The notes under the pieces are model-generated. The model saw only the letters and a program-made list of their open reading frames with translations. It was not told where the DNA came from and did not search any database. Of a stretch of DNA of 64,000 nucleotides, positions 29,715 through 38,329 are shown piece after piece (positions within the stretch are counted from its first letter, which is position 1; each line of letters starts with the position of its first letter). The DNA comes from an uncultured Polaribacter sp. (GTDB lineage: Bacteria > Bacteroidota > Bacteroidia > Flavobacteriales > Flavobacteriaceae). The position numbers and the translations under genes were made by a program. Location: NCBI RefSeq assembly GCF_947501385.1, contig NZ_CANMVP010000010.1, forward strand, positions 62,001 through 126,000. The letters run 5' to 3'.

Positions 29715-31595
29715 TTAATTGGTTTTATAAAATTTACTCTGTACCATATGTCTATTTTCATCAACAAGAACCACACCATACTCTAATGCATCTTTAGGCA
29801 CTATAACGGTATGTTCTAAATTGTTTTTACTTGAATTAACAGGTACTTTTATATACGTTGTTCTAGTCCTTCTTTTCTTTCCATTTTTACTTGCTTTTAC
29901 AGGATCTCCAATTTTTATAAGCGCATAGCTTTCAATAATATTTGATTTACCCGCTTCTAGATTAACAGAAAATTTTCTAGTTTTAGCGTCAAAAGCATCG
30001 TTTACAATTACCGGGATAGAAGCTACAGCATCATTTTCTGATGCTAAAGGATTTTTATAAGGAAATTTTGCATCATAATCTTTTAAGTATTTTTCTAGCC
30101 TTGTTGAGAGGTCTTTAACCACTTCAGGGTTTTCTACTGCAATATTGTATTGTTCTTCTAAATCAGCTCTTTCACCATCTTTATACAAACGATACAATTC
30201 ATAATCGCCTTTGGTTAAATTTTTATACAATTTGTAATCTTTAGTCCTGATTGCAGATTGCATTCTATTATGTGGAAAATGCCACCACAACTCTTCTCTT
30301 GGCTCTCCTTCTTTATTTAATACTGTGTTTTCGTTATTTAATAAAACTTCTGTTATATCCAGTCCATCAAAATCTGCCTCGTATTTTTTTGCAATTTTAC
30401 TTTTTGTAAGATCTAAGATTGTAGGAAAGAAATCTAACTGATTTATTAAAACATCATTTGTTTTGCCTTTCAATACGTTTGGTCCAGAAATAAGCATTGG
30501 TACTCTAATACCACCTTCTTGAGCAAATATTTTACCTTTATCTAAAGGCGCATTGTCTGACATTATTTCTTTTTTACGCTTTTCTGCCCCACCATTATCA
30601 GAAGAGAAAAAGATGTACGTAGTTTCATATAGTTTTTTTCCTGGATTTCTAGGATCATCTGTTTTCTTTAACAAATCTACCACACGTCCTAAACTCCAAT
30701 CCAACGTAGTAACCATAGCTCCAAAGTAAGGGTTGTTTTGACCTTCTTTAGTCATATCAACATCTTCTTTGGGAAAATCAACTCCTAATTTATCACAGTA
30801 ATATTCTAACAATTTACGGTTTTTAGTATGAATTGGATAATGAACCATCCAATGTGCTAAATACAAAAAGAAAGGCTTGTTTTTACTTTTGTCTATAAAT
30901 TCAAGTGCTTTTTCTGTAACTGCGTCTTTTGGATAAGAAATTCCATTAGGAGCATCTTTTGTGAAAGGAAAATACTTTTCATCGCTTAAACGATATGGAT
31001 CATTTTTATCAGAAGTTGCAAAGAAATTTACACGGTTATTTGGCGCTTTAGGGCCTTGGTGCGCTCCTCTAGACTCAAAAGTAAAATCAAAACCTTGGTT
31101 TGATGATTTTTGAATTTCAAGTTCGCCTGCATGCCATTTCCCTACGTGTCCAGTTGTGTATCCATTCTCTTTTAAAGCTTCTGCGATGGTATAATGTTCT
31201 GGCATTAATCCTGAAGGAAAAAACGGGGTTATATAATTTGACCCTTTTGAATTTTTTGGAACTCTACCTCCTGACACATTTGTTACACCTACTTTAGTTG
31301 GATGTAAGCCTGTTAAAAGAGCGCACCTAGAAGGTGCACAAGTTGGCGCTGGAGAATATGCATTTGTAAAATTGACTGCGTCTTTTGCCAATTTTGAAAT
31401 ATTTGGAGTATCCCAAGCACACGGATTGTCTAAATCGTTTAATTCTACATCCTGCCAACCTAAATCGTCTGCATAAAAAATGATAACATTAGGTTTTATA
31501 ATGGTTTCTTTTTTTTGTCCATAAGTATTTATAGAAAAAACCATTGATATGATAACTATTGTTATTTTATTAAAAAGAGAGTAATTGTTTTTCAT
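29715..31595 (-). CDS. Type I sulfatase with C-terminal beta domain (tandem paralogue)
   Basis: A 626-residue sulfatase with a signal peptide at about 1-26 (NTYGQ). Asp43 and Asp44, Cys86 in CAPSRCALLTGLH and SSDNGG are intact. It matches the protein at 27719 over its full length, including the C-terminal beta domain, and has diverged mostly on the surface. Two retained copies suggest different sulfate positions or anomers. It follows the frameshifted TIM-barrel hydrolase by 20 bp and so shares its transcript. Confidence 0.92.
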   Translation of the reverse strand: MKNNYSLFNKITIVIISMVFSINTYGQKKETIIKPNVIIFYADDLGWQDVELNDLDNPCAWDTPNISKLAKDAVNFTNAYSPAPTCAPSRCALLTGLHPTKVGVTNVSGGRVPKNSKGSNYITPFFPSGLMPEHYTIAEALKENGYTTGHVGKWHAGELEIQKSSNQGFDFTFESRGAHQGPKAPNNRVNFFATSDKNDPYRLSDEKYFPFTKDAPNGISYPKDAVTEKALEFIDKSKNKPFFLYLAHWMVHYPIHTKNRKLLEYYCDKLGVDFPKEDVDMTKEGQNNPYFGAMVTTLDWSLGRVVDLLKKTDDPRNPGKKLYETTYIFFSSDNGGAEKRKKEIMSDNAPLDKGKIFAQEGGIRVPMLISGPNVLKGKTNDVLINQLDFFPTILDLTKSKIAKKYEADFDGLDITEVLLNNENTVLNKEGEPREELWWHFPHNRMQSAIRTKDYKLYKNLTKGDYELYRLYKDGERADLEEQYNIAVENPEVVKDLSTRLEKYLKDYDAKFPYKNPLASENDAVASIPVIVNDAFDAKTRKFSVNLEAGKSNIIESYALIKIGDPVKASKNGKKRRTRTTYIKVPVNSSKNNLEHTVIVPKDALEYGVVLVDENRHMVQSKFYKTN

Positions 31596-31615
31596 TTTTG
31601 CTTTATGTATTTATA

Positions 31616-32799
31616 TTATTTCCAAGTTAATTTTGCTTTCTTATTCTCAATATCTAACCATACATCCAGATGCTCAAAAGATCTAGTATAAATATATTCA
31701 TCACGCACTGCATAGCCTTTAGGTTTTCCTAACTTTTTCTTGTATTGTGGAAATGTTTTTAACCAAACAGCAGACGTTTTAACATTATAACCATCATGAG
31801 GATAGACATAACTGTATTTTTCGGCACAAACTAAAAAAATGCCTAACAAATAATTAATCGTTTGGTTAAATCATCATTTTCGTTTAAACTTTTTCGGGCA
31901 TCATCTATACCTGCATTAGCATTTTTTAGTGCCTCACCAATTCCCAATGACATAGCAATCACGTTGCCTTCCCTTGCTGATTTTTGAACGGCTTCAATAC
32001 CTTTAGCCAAATAATCTGCATAGCTCATTCCAAAATTTTCGTGTTCAAAACCTTCAATATATGAGCCATCAAAATATTTTAAATACGTTCTTCCTTCATC
32101 TTGAAATTCAGGACGAACACGTATTATATTGGCAATTAGCAAATTATCTTTTCCTAATCTTGTTTTTAATTGGTCCATCATCATATGGTAACCAGTCATA
32201 AGCTTCTGTTGCTTTTCTTTACCTACTCTGCTAATAAAAAATCCAGGAACCAGTGCCTTGATATTAGCATCTAAAAAAAGTCCATCAACGTAAGGGTTAC
32301 TGGCCACCTTACTAACATGGTTTACCCAATAATCATGAACATAGCCCTCTGATATATCAAAAAAATCGGTTCTGCCATTGGGCATTAATGCTTTTTCTCC
32401 TATATCATTAGTGAGAAGCGCATTAGAATGTTCACTTAAAAACAATTCATCCTCTTTGTAGGTTCCCCAATTAATGACTACATTTTTGTAATACAATATT
32501 TTTGACTTGGGATTAATGGCTTTTACTGCTTTTGCAGCTTCAATAGTTCCTTTTTCTGTTGAACCGAATGCACTACTACCAGTCGTTTTTTCGAAAGTAA
32601 TCAGCGTATATTTTGCTAGAAATTGAATTTCATCTTTTGTGAAGGTCGTATTTTTACGAAGATGCATGTATAAAGGCATTTTATCCCAAGAAAACGCTGG
32701 TCGTTTTTTTGTTTCAGATAAACCATCTTCATTTTGAGCTTCACATAAAGCTACAGATACTATTAAAATTAATAATATGGCACAATGCCTAAAATTCAT
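31616..32799 (-). pseudogene. Putative TIM-barrel glycoside hydrolase (GHL15-like), frameshifted
   Basis: The first frame (32799-31843) has a signal peptide and most of a (beta/alpha)8 protein: FSWDKMPLYMHLRK, KILYYKNVVINWGTY and DGLFLDANIKAL. It stops after TKRLIIC. The last 77 residues continue in another frame (31849-31616: LLGIFLVCAEKYSYVYPHDG to KAKLTWK). Adding one T to the TTT at the junction (about 31850) rejoins them. The joined protein lines up with the intact gene at 42070 from end to end. The family resembles hypothetical glycosidases of the GHL15 type (memory, not search). It would be the first gene of the long minus-strand run, so its transcript is probably still made. Confidence 0.8.
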
Positions 32800-32845
32800 A
32801 ATTCTATTTATTTTTTGTTAAGAAAAAGGCTTTATTTTCTATGTG

Positions 32846-33013
32846 GAATGATTCTGTCAAATAATTATTCAACAGGTTTCAGTTTTTCTTAACTAAAAGG
32901 CGCCAAAGTTGAAAACAAAGAATTAATTGCAAACTATATTTTAACAAATATAACTTCAAACACTAACAGTTACTTTCTCTAATCAATCAAAAACATGCTC
33001 TAATTGAGCAAAG
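32846..33013 (+). repeat. Duplicated upstream regulatory segment, left copy
   Basis: This segment matches 34860-35018 in order: a GAATGAT-CTGT-AAATA start, TTATTCAACAGG, ATTTTAACAAATA and then the operator with TGCTCTAATTGAGCAAAG. The right copy lies directly before susC. The shared stretches beyond the operator suggest duplication of a whole promoter region. Confidence 0.6.
32977..33012 (+). promoter_or_regulatory. Candidate HTCS operator, site 4
   Basis: CTCTAATCAATCAAA at 32977 and CTCTAATTGAGCAAA at 32998 form a 21-bp direct repeat. It is 178 bp upstream of the minus-strand run that starts at 32799 and 533 bp upstream of the plus-strand gene at 33545, so either or both could be controlled. 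Confidence 0.6.
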
Positions 33014-33544
33014 TGACAATATGAATAATCCATTAAAAGTGAACCACTTATTTCAGATTAAATCTGAGCAAGATAAAACGAGCGTTAAATTCGATTCATT
33101 TGTGATTTAAAATTAGTGATTTTTCTTTATTTTTCTAATGCCATCAATTTAATATTAATTCAATTAGCAGAGTTTATAATTCTATATAAAATGTCATCGG
33201 CAATATTTTTCTATCCAATGATTTTATGCCAGATAACTAAAAACTTAAATTTTCAAACGTATTAAGTAATCTTCATACCAATCATCTTATTGCTCAAATA
33301 CTGATTTTCATATATAAAAATATTTCAATCAATTATAATAATAGTCTGTTTGCTTTTAAAAAAAATTAAATTGTAAAGAAATTACTATACTTATTTACTC
33401 CTATCTATACCTCTCACAAGTATATAGAAAATACAAATGGAGAAAAAGAGCAAAATATTGGTTGAAAGAAGCAACAAAGAAAAATAAAACCTTGCTATTT
33501 TCGGCAATGAAATTATAATTAATTAATCTAAAATTTAAATTATT

Positions 33545-34399
33545 ATGAAAAAACAATTACTTTCATTAATCGCTTTTGTTTCTATCTCCTTAGCAGTATC
33601 TGCCCAAATAGGAGTAGTAACCGTAAACCCTGATCTTTATGAGCAAAGATACAGCTTTGGTACAAATGACGCTACACCTACGGATACAGATCCAGAACCT
33701 GGTGTTACATATATTAATATATTAAGAGATGTCGATTACACGAAAACTGCTATTGCTCAACCCAACTTTAATGGTACTTATGAGCAGTTTAATAATGCGA
33801 CCACAGAAGGTCAAAGTTATCTTGAATTAACTTTACAATCTACAGCAGATATAAATGCAGAAATGTTTTTTGAAGTAAGACAAAGAGAAGGATCTTCACC
33901 CAAAGTTACAATTACTGTGGATGGTGTTGCAACTGTATTTGATAATCTTGACGCAAACTCACAATATTACGATGCTACATCTACAACTACATTCAAACCA
34001 TGGTTATTACCTATAGCTACAACTTTTACCAATGGAACATCAAAACCTATCAAAATTGATGTTTTTTCTTATGGAAATCCTGCATCAACAGCTGCTAATA
34101 CATTTCAAATAAGAGTCCAAAATATTAGAGTTAGAAATACTGATGTTACATTATCGACTAAAGACTTTATTGCTAAAAATGGTATACAGTTATATCCGAA
34201 CCCAGCAACAGATCGTTTTGAATTGAACTCAAAAATAAATGTAAATAATGTAAAGATATTTAGTATTACTGGTCAATTGGTTAAAACGCTAGAGTCAGTA
34301 ACCAATAAATATGACATTAGTGATTTAAAATCAGGATTATATTTAGCAACTATACATACAGATTCAGGTTCTGGAACTATAAAAGTAATAAAACAATAA
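33545..34399 (+). CDS. Secreted protein with T9SS sorting domain, function unknown
   Basis: A 284-residue protein with a signal peptide (LAVSAQ) and a C-terminal type IX secretion domain (about 208-284: IQLYPNPATDRFEL to LKSGLYLA). The remaining ~185 residues look like one beta-sandwich with no enzyme motif I know. A small exported beta-sandwich just upstream of susC/susD could be a surface glycan-binding protein, but this is inferred from position only. A strong terminator follows it, so it may be expressed as its own unit. No family was recognised for the N-terminal domain. Confidence 0.8.
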   Translation: MKKQLLSLIAFVSISLAVSAQIGVVTVNPDLYEQRYSFGTNDATPTDTDPEPGVTYINILRDVDYTKTAIAQPNFNGTYEQFNNATTEGQSYLELTLQSTADINAEMFFEVRQREGSSPKVTITVDGVATVFDNLDANSQYYDATSTTTFKPWLLPIATTFTNGTSKPIKIDVFSYGNPASTAANTFQIRVQNIRVRNTDVTLSTKDFIAKNGIQLYPNPATDRFELNSKINVNNVKIFSITGQLVKTLESVTNKYDISDLKSGLYLATIHTDSGSGTIKVIKQ

Positions 34400-34423
34400 A
34401 CCATACATTTTAAGTTTTTAAGC

Positions 34424-34460
34424 AAAAGGGTGATCATTTTATGTATCACCTTTTACTTTT
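34424..34460 (+). terminator. Rho-independent terminator after T9SS protein
   Basis: AAAAGGGTGAT pairs with ATCACCTTTT (one bulged G) around a 10-nt loop, followed by a T-rich tail. It lies 25 bp after the stop codon of the preceding gene. Confidence 0.75.
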
Positions 34461-34620
34461 TTACAAATACACTATTAGGATGTTTACTAAGTTTAAAAAC
34501 ACAACATAGGTGTTAAATATTTTAGGTCTTGGGTTTCCCTTTTTAAAATATTTCAATTTAAGATTTAGTTTCAGTTCTAGTAAGTATACGTCTTCTACAA
34601 AATTATTCAGTTTTTAAAAT

Positions 34621-34844
34621 GAAAAACCTCGACCCAAGGGTACGAGGTATCAAGTAGAAATTTATTTTTTATTTCGACCCAGAACGTCGGGCAACCTGCC
34701 TGCCTGGCAGGTAAAACCCATAGATCCCGCAAAAAAAAGCGGGATTAGCCTGCCTGCCGGCATAGGCAGGTTCAACTAGCAATTTTTAATTCATTGCTTC
34801 GCTTCCGAAGCTTCGGAATAAAAATTGAGTTCCACTAATTTAAC
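34621..34844. repeat. Structured intergenic repeat, copy 2 (with nested palindromes)
   Basis: It has the same framework as copy 1 (ACCTCG/CGAGGT and ATCCCGC/GCGGGAT hairpins, AATTTTTAATTCATTGC). Three short palindromic inserts interrupt it: CCTGCCTGCCTGGCAGG, CCTGCCTGCCGGCATAGGCAGG and CTTCCGAAGCTTCGGAA. It ends just before the duplicated regulatory segment that precedes susC. Confidence 0.7.
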
Positions 34845-34859
34845 GATTATTTTCTTATC

Positions 34860-35018
34860 GAATGATGCTGTTAAATAGTTATTCAACAGGGTTTAGTATT
34901 CCTAAACCAAAAAGTATCATTAAAGAATTCATTATATCATCTATTTTAACAAATAAAAATTCAAACTGCAATACCCAGTTTCTCTTATTCATCAAAATGA
35001 TGCTCTAATTGAGCAAAG
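34860..35018 (+). repeat. Duplicated upstream regulatory segment, right copy (susC promoter region)
   Basis: This is the counterpart of 32846-33013, ending about 130 bp before the susC start codon. Conservation is strongest at the outer CTGTTAAATAGTTATTCAACAGG block and at the operator. Confidence 0.6.
34982..35017 (+). promoter_or_regulatory. Candidate HTCS operator, site 5 (susC)
   Basis: CTCTTATTCATCAAA at 34982 and CTCTAATTGAGCAAA at 35003 form a 21-bp direct repeat, 130 bp upstream of susC. The second half-site is identical to that of site 4. Confidence 0.65.
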
Positions 35019-35146
35019 CCTTAATAAAAATGAAAATAAGCAAAGATTTGGTTGAATAAAGAAAGGTGTTTTTTGATACAAACTATATTTTAGCCAATAT
35101 TAATTAACGATTTAAAACTAAAATCAAACTTAAAAATAAATCAAGT

Positions 35147-38100
35147 ATGAAAAAAATTCTAACTATTTTTCTCGTTACGCTATCTGTTCATCTTTTTTCG
35201 CAAGAAAAAATCATTTCTGGAACTGTAGTAGACGAAACAGGACAACCTTTGTTAGGTGTTTCTGTATTGATTAAAGGTGCATCAAAAGGAACTACAACAG
35301 ATTTTGATGGAGTCTATAATATAAATGCTAAAACTGGAGATGTTTTGGTGTTTGCTTATTTGGGTACAGAGTCCAAAGAAGTTAAAGTAGGAAATAATAA
35401 TAAAATTAATGTAACACTTGTTAATGACGATACAACTTTAGATGAAATTGTAGTTATTGGTTATGGTTCCGTTAAAAAGAGTGATTTAACAGGATCTGTA
35501 TCAACAATTAAATCGGAAGCTATTGAAAATGTAGCTGCGGTAAATTTTGAAGAAGCTTTAGCGGGTAGAGCTGCTGGTGTGGTTGTTACTGCTAGTTCTG
35601 GAGAACCAGGAAGTCCTGTGAGTATTCAAATAAGGGGAATTAGTTCTTTAAATGATACTCAACCACTATACATTATAGATGGTGTACAAATGGAAAATAC
35701 ATTTGAAACAGGGTTAGCTGGTAATGAAACCAATTTAATTGCTGCTTCTCTGAGTCCTCTAGCAATGTTAAATCAATCAGATATTGAATCTATAGAAATT
35801 TTAAAAGACGCTTCTGCTACTTCAATTTATGGTTCGCGTGGTGCTAGTGGTGTCGTGTTAATAACTACAAAACAAGGTAAAGTAGGTAAAGGTGTAGTTA
35901 ATGTTACACAAGATTTTGGAATATCTACCGTGCAACGCTTTTTAGATTTATTAGATGGTAATCAATGGCAGATTATGAATAATGAAAGAGTTCTAAATGC
36001 TGGTACCCCTCTTAACGCCGAAGAAAATTTTTTACAAGAACAAGCTTTAGCTGGTAACCTAGAAACCAATAATTGGCAAAAACTTATTGCCACAGCAGGA
36101 ACACAATCTAATACAAATCTTAGTATTAGTGGTGGCACTAAAGATGTAAAGTACTATCTTTCTGGAGGACTTTTAAAAACCAGTGGTCCAGTTTTAGGCA
36201 GTGACTTTAATCGTGTTAGTACCAGAGCTAGAATTAATGCTAATGTATCTAAAAAAATAAGTGTAGCAGCTAATGTTAGTTTTTCTCGTCAACAAACAAC
36301 TAGAGTAGCTAGTGGTTCTGGAGGGGCATTTAACAGAGCTATTCGTGCTAACCCAATAAGCGGTATTAATCTAGACCAAGGTGAGGGCGATTTAGGAGAC
36401 GATGAAACTTTTGCTAATCCAATACAAGATATTACAAGAACTATAAACAACACATTACAATCACAATTTGTTGGACAAGTTGATTTAAGATATAATTTCA
36501 CAGAGTCTCTTTTTTTTAAAACATCGTATTCCTTTCAAGAAAGAAATACATCACAACGATACTACCAATCTGTTTTATTGAATAGTGATGGAGTTGCTAG
36601 AACGCAAGATACTCGTAGAACTAGAGAAACAATTGAAAACACCCTAAACTTTAATAAAAAATTTGGGAAAAGTAATATAAATGCCGTTTTAGGGCAAGAA
36701 ATACAAGAAACTGTAAATGAAGGTATTCGAGTTAGAAACAGTGGATTCCCTAATGATTTACTTACTTATTATGAGCCAGGTATTGCAGAATTTAACGATC
36801 CCGATGTAGTTACCTATAGTAAAGACATATTAAGTGCATTTTTGGGTAGAGTAAACTATGCTTTAAACAATAAATATTTATTTACGCTTACTGGTCGTTT
36901 CGATGGGTCTTCTAGATTTGCTGCTAACAATAAATGGTCATTTTTTAATTCAGCAGCATTTGCTTATAAACTTGGAGAAGAAGAGTTTATTAAAAATATT
37001 GATGCAATTTCACAGATGAAATTTCGAGTGACTTATGGTAGTTCTGGTAACCAAACTATTGGTACATATCAATCTCTTGATCAATATGAAGCAAGTATTA
37101 CGCCTTTTGGCGAATCTACTACTCCAATTTACTACCAAAATCAATTACCAAATGCAAATTTGTTTTGGGAAACTACCAAACAAATAGATGCAGGGCTAGA
37201 TTTAGGTTTGTTTAAAAATAGATTTTCACTTACTTTAGATTACTACAATAAAATTACTGATGATCTTTTATTTGTAGGCCAACGTATACCTGCGCAATCT
37301 GGTTTTACAGAATATACTCAAAATAATGGAGCTTTAGATACTAAAGGTTTTGAGGTTTCTGTTGATGCTAAAATTATAAGAGGTAAAAAGTTCAAATGGA
37401 ATTTAAATGCCAATGCTTCCACAGCTCGAACTATAATTACAGATTTAAAAGCCGATTTTACATTTAGTGGTTGGGATCCTGGATTTATTTCGGGTGGTAC
37501 ACAACGTTTAATTATAGGTGAAGAAGTAGGGGCTTTTTATGGTTACAAAACAGCTGGTATAGCACAATTTGACGATCTTGCAAGTTTTCAAGGACTCACT
37601 AATCAAGAGCGTATAGACCTTTATAACACCAATCGTGGTGTGGGGCATGACTTTGTGGATGGTTATTCTGGTGGGCTTCCTTTTATAGATGCAGGTAATG
37701 GTGCTGGTGTACAAGCGCATCCTGGAGATCAGCTATATGAAGATTTAAATGGAGATGGTGTAATTACTGACGAAGATCGACAAATTATTGGTCGAGCACA
37801 ACCTGATGTATCATTAGGACTTACTAACACATTTTCTTTCGGGAATTTTGACGTTAGTGTGTATGTAGACTCTCAGATAGGTAAAGATGTGCATAATCAC
37901 TCAAGTATTGCCTTATTGAATTTTGTTGGCCTTAATAATTCAAGTGCTGTCGCATATAATAGATGGACTCCAGAAAATCCAAGTGATGTATATCCTCGAA
38001 TAAGTACAACTGCCAATCTTGGTGGTACGCGTTACAGCGACAGGTATCTTGAAGATGGGTCTTTTGTTCGACTACAAAATGTTACGCTTAGTTATAGATT

Positions 38101-38299
38101 CAACAAAAAGCTTACTGATAAATTAAAAATAAGCTCGCTAAGATTATACGCATCAGGCTCTAACTTAGCCATATGGACAAAATATACTGGATATACTCCA
38201 GATGTAAATGCCAGAAGAGGAAATACTAGTTTAGGTCACGATATGAGTAATAGCCCCCCAAGAAGGCTTATACGAATGGGATTAAATATGAAATTTTAA
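35147..38299 (+). CDS. susC-like: SusC-like TonB-dependent outer-membrane transporter
   Basis: A 1050-residue SusC/RagA-type receptor, normal for the family. A signal peptide (LFSQ) precedes a carboxypeptidase-like regulatory domain (about 22-100: ISGTVVDETGQPLLGVSV). The plug follows, with DEIVVIGYGSVKKSDLTGSV near 103 and LKDASATSIYGSRGASGVVLITTK near 220, and then a 22-stranded barrel ending RRLIRMGLNMKF. It imports oligosaccharides of the target glycan across the outer membrane using TonB energy, with the SusD-like lipoprotein 30 bp downstream acting as lid. No separate N-terminal signalling domain is seen, which fits control by the HTCS rather than by a sigma/anti-sigma pair. Confidence 0.95.
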   Translation: MKKILTIFLVTLSVHLFSQEKIISGTVVDETGQPLLGVSVLIKGASKGTTTDFDGVYNINAKTGDVLVFAYLGTESKEVKVGNNNKINVTLVNDDTTLDEIVVIGYGSVKKSDLTGSVSTIKSEAIENVAAVNFEEALAGRAAGVVVTASSGEPGSPVSIQIRGISSLNDTQPLYIIDGVQMENTFETGLAGNETNLIAASLSPLAMLNQSDIESIEILKDASATSIYGSRGASGVVLITTKQGKVGKGVVNVTQDFGISTVQRFLDLLDGNQWQIMNNERVLNAGTPLNAEENFLQEQALAGNLETNNWQKLIATAGTQSNTNLSISGGTKDVKYYLSGGLLKTSGPVLGSDFNRVSTRARINANVSKKISVAANVSFSRQQTTRVASGSGGAFNRAIRANPISGINLDQGEGDLGDDETFANPIQDITRTINNTLQSQFVGQVDLRYNFTESLFFKTSYSFQERNTSQRYYQSVLLNSDGVARTQDTRRTRETIENTLNFNKKFGKSNINAVLGQEIQETVNEGIRVRNSGFPNDLLTYYEPGIAEFNDPDVVTYSKDILSAFLGRVNYALNNKYLFTLTGRFDGSSRFAANNKWSFFNSAAFAYKLGEEEFIKNIDAISQMKFRVTYGSSGNQTIGTYQSLDQYEASITPFGESTTPIYYQNQLPNANLFWETTKQIDAGLDLGLFKNRFSLTLDYYNKITDDLLFVGQRIPAQSGFTEYTQNNGALDTKGFEVSVDAKIIRGKKFKWNLNANASTARTIITDLKADFTFSGWDPGFISGGTQRLIIGEEVGAFYGYKTAGIAQFDDLASFQGLTNQERIDLYNTNRGVGHDFVDGYSGGLPFIDAGNGAGVQAHPGDQLYEDLNGDGVITDEDRQIIGRAQPDVSLGLTNTFSFGNFDVSVYVDSQIGKDVHNHSSIALLNFVGLNNSSAVAYNRWTPENPSDVYPRISTTANLGGTRYSDRYLEDGSFVRLQNVTLSYRFNKKLTDKLKISSLRLYASGSNLAIWTKYTGYTPDVNARRGNTSLGHDMSNSPPRRLIRMGLNMKF

Positions 38300-38329
38300 G
38301 AATTAATATAGTTTTAAAAAGTATAAATT

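Larger units (their letters stand above)
32800..33544. other. Divergent intergenic region with operator
   Basis: This 745-bp AT-rich region lies between the minus-strand hydrolase and the plus-strand T9SS protein. It carries a duplicated regulatory segment (32846-33013) with operator site 4. A single half-site-like sequence (ATCTTATTGCTCAAA) occurs near 33284. I see no gene in it. Confidence 0.5.
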
